Of a DNA stretch of 37,456 nucleotides, positions 32,921-37,456 are shown in pieces (positions within the stretch are counted from its first letter, which is position 1; each line of letters begins with the position of its first letter). The notes beneath the pieces were generated by a model, which saw only the letters and a program-made list of their open reading frames with translations, was not told where the DNA came from and did not search any database. A program made the translations under genes and the position numbers. This stretch comes from Desulfovibrio sp. (lineage in GTDB: Bacteria; Desulfobacterota; Desulfovibrionia; Desulfovibrionales; Desulfovibrionaceae), in NCBI GenBank assembly GCA_031271265.1, contig JAISWB010000081.1:1-37456 (forward strand), written 5' to 3'.

Positions 32921-34679
32921 GCCGGCGGCGCGCTTTTCCGGACTGCTCCCGGCGCTGTGCCTTGCTTTTCTGCTCCTGTGCCCCGAAGCGGACGCGGCCC
33001 TCAAGGCCAGGAACGATGCCGTAAAGCCGGCTGACCTGTACAATCCCCGCCCGGACAGCGGGGACATCGTTCTGCCCATGCCCTGCGGAGCGGGTATGGC
33101 CTTCAGGGCTGTCGGCGTTCAGGCCGACGGCTACCTGCGCGACATGCAGAGCCTGTTCGGCTGCGACGACTGCGAACGGCGGGAAAACGACTATTACGAG
33201 CGTCGGTACAGGTCGGCGCTCAGCGCGCCGTTCACCGCCCGGGACATGCCGGCGTCGGTCGCCCGCGCCTTGCCCGCCGCCCCGTCCGGCGAATATTTCT
33301 TTTATTTCATCGGCAAGTATGAAATCAGCAGGTTCCAGTGGGATGCGCTCATGGAAGGCCGCTGTCCTTCGCCGTCGTCGCCTCCCGCGCCCGAAGACGC
33401 GCTGCCGAAGACGGATATCTCGTGGGTGGACGCGGTGAACTTCGCAGCCGCCTACAGCACCTGGCTGTTGCAGCATGCCCCCGACTCCCTGCCCCGTTTT
33501 GCCGGGGATACGAAAAATATCGGCTACCTGCGTCTGCCCACCGAGGTGGAATGGGAGTACGCCGCGCGCGGCGGGCACGCCGTGCCGCGCTCCTCCATGG
33601 CGGAAGCGGACTTTTTCCCCATGGAAAAAGGGAGAACGGAGCAGGATTATGCCGTTTTCAGGGCTGAGGGCGGACATGCGCCGGAAGCATTGCAGCCCGT
33701 AGGCTCAAGGTTTCCCAACCCGTTGGGCGTTTACGACACGGCCGGGAACGCGGCGGAAATGGTCGCCGACTACTTCCGCTTTTCCCTGGGCGGGCGCCTG
33801 CACGGTTCGGCGGGCGGCATCGTCAGGAAAGGCGGGAGCTTCCTTTCTTCGGCCGCCGAAATACTGCCCGGCCGGCGCGAAGAGGCGGCGCTGTTCATCG
33901 TTGACGGGGAGAACAAAACCGGCGACATGGGCGCGCGCCTGGTCCTGTCCGGCATCAATACGCCGGCCGGCAGACGTCCGGAACAGTTGGCGGCGGAATG
34001 GGCGGCCCTGGGTGAAGGGGGGTATACGCATCCAGGCCGGGGCATAGACCCCATGGAGGCCCTGGACAAGGTCATCGCCGAGGCCGTCGATCCCCGCGAC
34101 AGGGAGGGGCTGGCCCGCCTGCGCGGCATCCTCAAGGACCACAACATAGCCCTTGAAGAAGAAAACGCGGCCAGGGCCGAAGAACTCATCCGCAGCGCTC
34201 TGTTCATGCTGGAAACGGTGCGAAATTACGCCGTGCGCCACAAGAGCATGCTCGGCCTTCTGGAGGAAAGCCGCAAGAACTACGCCGCCTATGTCGCGGC
34301 GGGCAAAAGCCAGGCCTTGATTGAAGAAGTCCGCAAAGATACGGCCGCTTACGAAACATTCTGCCGCGAATTGGTCACCGCCCTGGACGCGGCCCTGCTT
34401 TTTTACCGGGGCCGGGTGGAAGCCGCGTTGAAGTTTCCCGAGGCGCTGTTCGCCGCCAAGCTGAACACCGTCAAGACCGAATTCACGGGCGACGACCGCC
34501 TGAATGTGAACATGCGCGAGGAACACGCCTTGTATTCCCGGCATGTGGAGATGCTGCGCCGGGGCAGGCGCGCGCAGATGAGCCGGGAATCTCTGCTTCG
34601 GGACATACTGCCGGCGAACCTGCAAAAGGGGCTGACGGAGCGGAATGCGGCCGGGAAGCCGGCGGCCGGCTCTTCATGA
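32913..34679 (+). CDS. Secreted SUMF1/FGE-fold protein, no catalytic Cys
   Basis: A 588-aa exported protein. A signal peptide ends near residue 29. The formylglycine-enzyme-like domain (about 55-350) shows GKYEISRFQWDALM, RLPTEVEWEYAARGG (207-221), PLGVYDTAGNAAEMVADYF and KGGSF. The position where true FGEs have the active-site Cys (GFRC) reads GARLVL, so formylglycine-generating activity is unlikely; a binding role like the lectin-fold relatives fits better. A CDDC pair lies near residue 88. The C-terminal 230 residues are helical and charged. It overlaps the permease by 8 bp. Last gene of the locus. Confidence 0.82.
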   Translation: MFKPAARFSGLLPALCLAFLLLCPEADAALKARNDAVKPADLYNPRPDSGDIVLPMPCGAGMAFRAVGVQADGYLRDMQSLFGCDDCERRENDYYERRYRSALSAPFTARDMPASVARALPAAPSGEYFFYFIGKYEISRFQWDALMEGRCPSPSSPPAPEDALPKTDISWVDAVNFAAAYSTWLLQHAPDSLPRFAGDTKNIGYLRLPTEVEWEYAARGGHAVPRSSMAEADFFPMEKGRTEQDYAVFRAEGGHAPEALQPVGSRFPNPLGVYDTAGNAAEMVADYFRFSLGGRLHGSAGGIVRKGGSFLSSAAEILPGRREEAALFIVDGENKTGDMGARLVLSGINTPAGRRPEQLAAEWAALGEGGYTHPGRGIDPMEALDKVIAEAVDPRDREGLARLRGILKDHNIALEEENAARAEELIRSALFMLETVRNYAVRHKSMLGLLEESRKNYAAYVAAGKSQALIEEVRKDTAAYETFCRELVTALDAALLFYRGRVEAALKFPEALFAAKLNTVKTEFTGDDRLNVNMREEHALYSRHVEMLRRGRRAQMSRESLLRDILPANLQKGLTERNAAGKPAAGSS

Positions 34680-34704
34680 TTGGCGTGCCGCCCCGGTACC
34701 GTGT

Positions 34705-34721
34705 AATGCTCAGAGAGCATT
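34705..34721 (+). terminator. Possible terminator of the srf locus
   Basis: AATGCTC, AGA and GAGCATT form a 7-bp stem 26 bp past the last stop. A TTC and later ATTTTA follow, so the T run is weak. It is nested inside GTGTAA (34701-34706) and TTACAC (34734-34739). Confidence 0.35.
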
Positions 34722-34851
34722 TCAATGTTGATTTTACACGCCTCTTGTGATCCCGGCGCTGTCCGTGACGGCTCCTTTCCGTCATTCTGAACCGAAGGCG
34801 AAGAAGGCATCTTCCTGTCTCGGGTTTTTTCTGAAAGACCTCAAGCCGGCT

Positions 34852-34886
34852 CCTCCATTTGTGGAGGTGCAATTTCAACGTTGAAA
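34852..34886. repeat. Two short palindromes upstream of phosphomannomutase
   Basis: CCTCCA-TTTG-TGGAGG (34852-34867) and the perfect 14-bp palindrome TTTCAACGTTGAAA (34873-34886) lie 75 to 110 bp before the next start. They could be operator sites or part of the repeat family. Confidence 0.45.
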
Positions 34887-34912
34887 CGCTCCAACATGAG
34901 TAATTCAAAATG

Positions 34913-34961
34913 GTAGGTCCGAGGAAAATCATTTCCCCCGGCCGCCGGAGGCATATTTTAC
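34913..34961. repeat. Inverted copy of the dispersed element
   Basis: GGTCCGAGGAAAATCATTTC followed by CCCCGGCCGCCGGAGGCATA is the reverse complement of the unit seen at 26882 and 27010. Its GGAGG also serves as the ribosome site for the phosphomannomutase gene, ten bases before the ATG. Confidence 0.7.
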
Positions 34962-36320
34962 ATGGGCGATCCCTCAGCCTGTTTCAAGGCATACGACATA
35001 CGCGGACGGGTTCCGGACGAACTGGACGCCGACCTTGCCAAGCGGATCGGCCTTGCCTGCGCCGCCGAACTGCGTCCGGAAACGGTCTGCGTAGGCCGCG
35101 ACGTCCGGCTTTCCGGTCCGGTACTGGCCTCGGCGCTCATGGACGGCCTTGAGGAAGGCGGCGCGGACGTCGTGGATATAGGACTGTGCGGTTCCGAGGA
35201 ACTGTACCATGCCGCGTTCAGCCGGGGGTTTTCCGCGGGCGTCATGGTGACGGCCAGCCATAATCCTGCGGATTGGAACGGCATGAAGATTGTGCGCGCC
35301 GGCGCGGCGCCGGTGAGCGGGGACAGCGGGCTGTTCGCCGTGCGCGACCGCATCCTTGCCGGGGATCTGCCGCGCGCGGCGCGGCGCGGCCTGCGGACCG
35401 CCGCGTCCTTCCGCGCCGAATATGCCGCATTGCTTCTTTCTCTTTTGGGAGACGGAGGGAGCGGGGAACTGCGCCCCCTGCGCATTGTGGCCAATGCCGG
35501 CAACGGATGCGCCTGGCCGGCCCTGAGCGCGCTGCTGCCCGCCCTGCCGGGAACGATTATTCCCCTGTTCGGGCAGCCGGACGGGAGCTTTCCCAACGGT
35601 GTGCCGAATCCGCTGCTTCCGGAAAACCGCGCGGCCACAAGCCGGGCCGTACTCGAACACAAGGCGGACCTGGGCGCGGCGTGGGACGGCGACTTTGACC
35701 GCTGTTTCTTTTTCGACGAGCAAGGCCGTTTTGTGGAAAGCTATTATCTGGTGGGGCTGCTGGCCGCAACGCTCCTGTCTTCGCATCCGGGGGCGCGCAT
35801 TCTGCACGACACGCGCCTTATATGGAATACCCGCGAAATGGTGGAAGAGGCCGGGGGTATCCCCCTGGAAGGCAAAACCGGCCACGCTTTCATGAAAGAG
35901 CGTATGCGGCGCGACGATATCCTGTACGGCGGCGAGATGAGCGCCCACCATTATTTTCGGGATTTTTCCTGCTGTGACAGCGGGATACTGGCCTGGCTGC
36001 TGGTTTGGCAGATCATGAGCAGGAGCGGCAAACCCCTGAGTGCGCTGGTCGGGGAAAGAATACAACGGTATCCGGTCAGCGGCGAAATCAACCGGAGCGT
36101 TGCCGATGCGCAGGTTGTGCAGGCGCGCGTGCAGGAACATTTTGCCCGCGGGGCCCGGGCCGTGACGCATCTGGACGGCCTGAGCATGGATATGGGCGCC
36201 TGGCGTTTCAACCTGCGTTCGTCCAACACGGAAGCACTGTTGCGGCTCAATGTCGAGAGCCGCGGGGACAGGGTCTTGATGGAAAAAAAACGGGACGAAG
36301 TACTCGCGCTGGTGTGGTGA
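34962..36320 (+). CDS. manB: Phosphomannomutase / phosphoglucomutase
   Basis: A 452-aa alpha-D-phosphohexomutase that moves phosphate between C6 and C1 of mannose or glucose. The phosphoserine loop is TASHNPADWNGMK (Ser99). The metal loop DGDFDR is at 242-247, the sugar-specificity loop GEMSAHH at 324-330 (GEMS favours the dual mannose/glucose enzymes), and the phosphate-binding end is RSSNTEALLRLN. It would supply mannose-1-phosphate for surface polysaccharide. It stands alone after the srf locus and converges with the MarC gene. Confidence 0.92.
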   Translation: MGDPSACFKAYDIRGRVPDELDADLAKRIGLACAAELRPETVCVGRDVRLSGPVLASALMDGLEEGGADVVDIGLCGSEELYHAAFSRGFSAGVMVTASHNPADWNGMKIVRAGAAPVSGDSGLFAVRDRILAGDLPRAARRGLRTAASFRAEYAALLLSLLGDGGSGELRPLRIVANAGNGCAWPALSALLPALPGTIIPLFGQPDGSFPNGVPNPLLPENRAATSRAVLEHKADLGAAWDGDFDRCFFFDEQGRFVESYYLVGLLAATLLSSHPGARILHDTRLIWNTREMVEEAGGIPLEGKTGHAFMKERMRRDDILYGGEMSAHHYFRDFSCCDSGILAWLLVWQIMSRSGKPLSALVGERIQRYPVSGEINRSVADAQVVQARVQEHFARGARAVTHLDGLSMDMGAWRFNLRSSNTEALLRLNVESRGDRVLMEKKRDEVLALVW

Positions 36321-36470
36321 CCGCAATCCGGAAAATGGACGCTCGGCGTCTCAACCCGCGTTAGTCCGGCACGAAAGCAAGGTTGCGTCTCAATGCCGGA
36401 AGTACGGGGAGCCGGGCATTGACGGCAACACGGCGGAACAAAGCACTCACGGTTTGCGCGGTGCCCGCAA

Positions 36471-37073
36471 TCAGGGAAAAAAGGCGTGTATCCCTGTAAA
36501 CACCACTTGGGCGGCTATGCCCGCTATGAGCAGTCCGGTCAATTTGGAAAGCACCGCCATGCCGACGTTTCCGAGCCGGCGCTGTACGACTTCGGAAAAG
36601 CGCAACGACAGGTAAATGCCCAGCGATGCCGTCAGCAGGGAAAACGCGCCGACCGCGCGTTCGACTGTATCCGCGGCCGACGCTCCCATAACGATCACCG
36701 TGCCGATGGAAGCCGGCCCCATGCACAACGGAACGGCAAGGGGCACGATGCTGATGTCCTGGCCCGGAGGCAGAAAGGGTTTTTCCGGGCTTTCGTTCAT
36801 CAGGGATACGGCCGAGAGAAACAGCAAGGCGCCGGCGCCGATGCGGAAGGCATCCAGAGTGAAGCCGAAAAAGGCGAAGACGCGCTCGCCGCTGAAATAC
36901 AGGGTAATGCCGAGAATGAAGACGGCCAGGGCACACTTACGGGCCGTCGCAAGTTTTTGGCCTTGGTCGTATTGTTTGGAAACGCTCAAAAAGGCCGTGA
37001 CCGCGACCGGAGGGGCCATCAGGGCAAAGAGCTTGAGCGTTTCGCCGAAAAATTTCATCAAAAGATCATTCAT
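36471..37073 (-). CDS. MarC-family integral membrane protein
   Basis: A 200-aa protein with six predicted transmembrane helices and the family segments VKLFALMAPPVAVTAF-like near the start, GALLFLSAVSLM in the middle and PLAVPLCMGPASIGTVIVM, which is the conserved P-x-x-x-GPA region of MarC/UPF0056. Function of the family is not established; the old link to multiple antibiotic resistance was not upheld. The ATG at 37073 has no clear ribosome site; a TTG four codons up is open. It is convergent with manB. Confidence 0.85.
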   Translation of the reverse strand: MNDLLMKFFGETLKLFALMAPPVAVTAFLSVSKQYDQGQKLATARKCALAVFILGITLYFSGERVFAFFGFTLDAFRIGAGALLFLSAVSLMNESPEKPFLPPGQDISIVPLAVPLCMGPASIGTVIVMGASAADTVERAVGAFSLLTASLGIYLSLRFSEVVQRRLGNVGMAVLSKLTGLLIAGIAAQVVFTGIHAFFP

Positions 37074-37456
37074 TATGTTGCGCAAACTTGCGACGTTGAC
37101 ACGGCCGCCCTGGAGAGTTATAAGGGATTTGCGGGAGGAGCGATCCTCCTGTGTGCTGATTCAAGTTTAGAGCCCCGGCGGGAGTACCGATCCTACCGGG
37201 GCAGCTTATTGTCTACCGTTTGAAACGGTTCGCGATTACTGCCGTTATCACGCCTGCCGCCGTTGCGGACAGGACGCAGAGGAGAAACTGCGTCGTTCGC
37301 GGCGCCTACTCATCACAGCCTCGGTGGATTGCCCGACGAAAAGACTATCCTACTCCCGTGCTCCCGTCAAACTGAGGTAGTCCCCATTGTTCGGACAGGA
37401 AACAGCGGTTTCTCAGCTTGTCTTTTCCCTTATCAGGCTGCCTTTAACAAACCTTC
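37074..37456. other. Unassigned 3' edge region
   Basis: No gene is supported. The palindrome ACCGTTTGAAACGGT lies at 37215-37229, and GCCCCGG/CCGGGGC (about 37171-37201) forms a stem-loop. A plus-strand frame of about 50 codons from 37221 has two CxxC-like pairs (CRYHACRRC) but no start codon. It could be the edge of an RNA gene, a leader or a decayed element. Confidence 0.35.

Noticed and set aside
17037..34679. Type VI secretion locus
   Set aside because: VWA and SUMF1 proteins and a PpkA-like domain order recall T6SS regulators, but no tube, sheath, baseplate or ClpV gene is present.
34974..36326. Minus-strand open frame of 450 codons antisense to manB
   Set aside because: Shadow of the phosphomannomutase, which has all four active-site loops on the plus strand.

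Overview
This 37.5-kb chromosomal window comes from a GC-rich Gram-negative anaerobe, most likely a member of the Desulfovibrionaceae (Desulfobacterota). This placement is an inference. It rests on a rubrerythrin of the Desulfovibrio type (191 aa with a C-terminal rubredoxin domain), an IHF-alpha-like protein, a VWA-OmpA envelope protein, and a dispersed GC-rich palindromic intergenic repeat of a kind I associate with that family from memory. There is no rRNA, tRNA, CRISPR array or intact insertion sequence.

Layout. 0-6.2 kb holds housekeeping genes: an edge fragment, an exported VWA-OmpA protein, a dihydrolipoyl dehydrogenase, a class I aminotransferase, an IHF/HU protein and a HIT hydrolase on the minus strand, then a radical SAM protein on the plus strand. 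6.4-10.2 kb is a minus-strand envelope redox cluster: a tiny exported Met/Lys/Asp-rich peptide, an OmpR-type regulator, its histidine kinase, and an exported MsrA-MsrB fusion. This looks like a sacrificial-methionine system, with the peptide as oxidant sink, MsrAB as repair enzyme and the two-component pair as sensor. 10.6-16.5 kb is an AT-richer accessory stretch with a MarR regulator over a palindrome, a truncated phosphoesterase, a Fic protein, two overlapping small genes (one an internal tandem duplication), about 1 kb without a clear gene, rubrerythrin, a methyltransferase and a small HTH regulator.

The main feature is an 18-kb plus-strand locus at 17.0-34.7 kb, an expanded version of the enterobacterial srfABC locus. 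Its order is: glycine-zipper lipoprotein; membrane-anchored trypsin-like protease; SrfA-like bitopic protein; SrfB-like actin/HSP70-fold protein; SrfC-like P-loop GTPase; a bitopic protein with a C-terminal Sel1 region; then four overlapping genes for a periplasmic VWA protein, an ABC ATPase, an FtsX/MacB-type permease and a secreted SUMF1-fold protein that lacks the usual catalytic cysteine. Predicted topology puts the two nucleotide hydrolases in the cytoplasm, SrfA and the Sel1 protein across the inner membrane, and the protease, VWA and SUMF1-like proteins in the periplasm. I infer a trans-envelope machine whose cytoplasmic ATPase/GTPase pair and ABC module act on periplasmic assembly, proteolysis or export. 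Its function is not known from the sequence.

Four gaps bordering or within the locus (srfA-srfB, srfC-sel1, sel1-vwa, and after the SUMF1-like gene) carry members of the dispersed palindrome family. One of them also holds three tandem 45-bp units followed by a leader with four stem-loops. Separately, two genes (radical SAM and srfB) are each followed by a diverged copy of their own last codons including the stop. The window ends with phosphomannomutase (plus strand) converging on a MarC-family membrane protein (minus strand), and about 380 bp I cannot assign.
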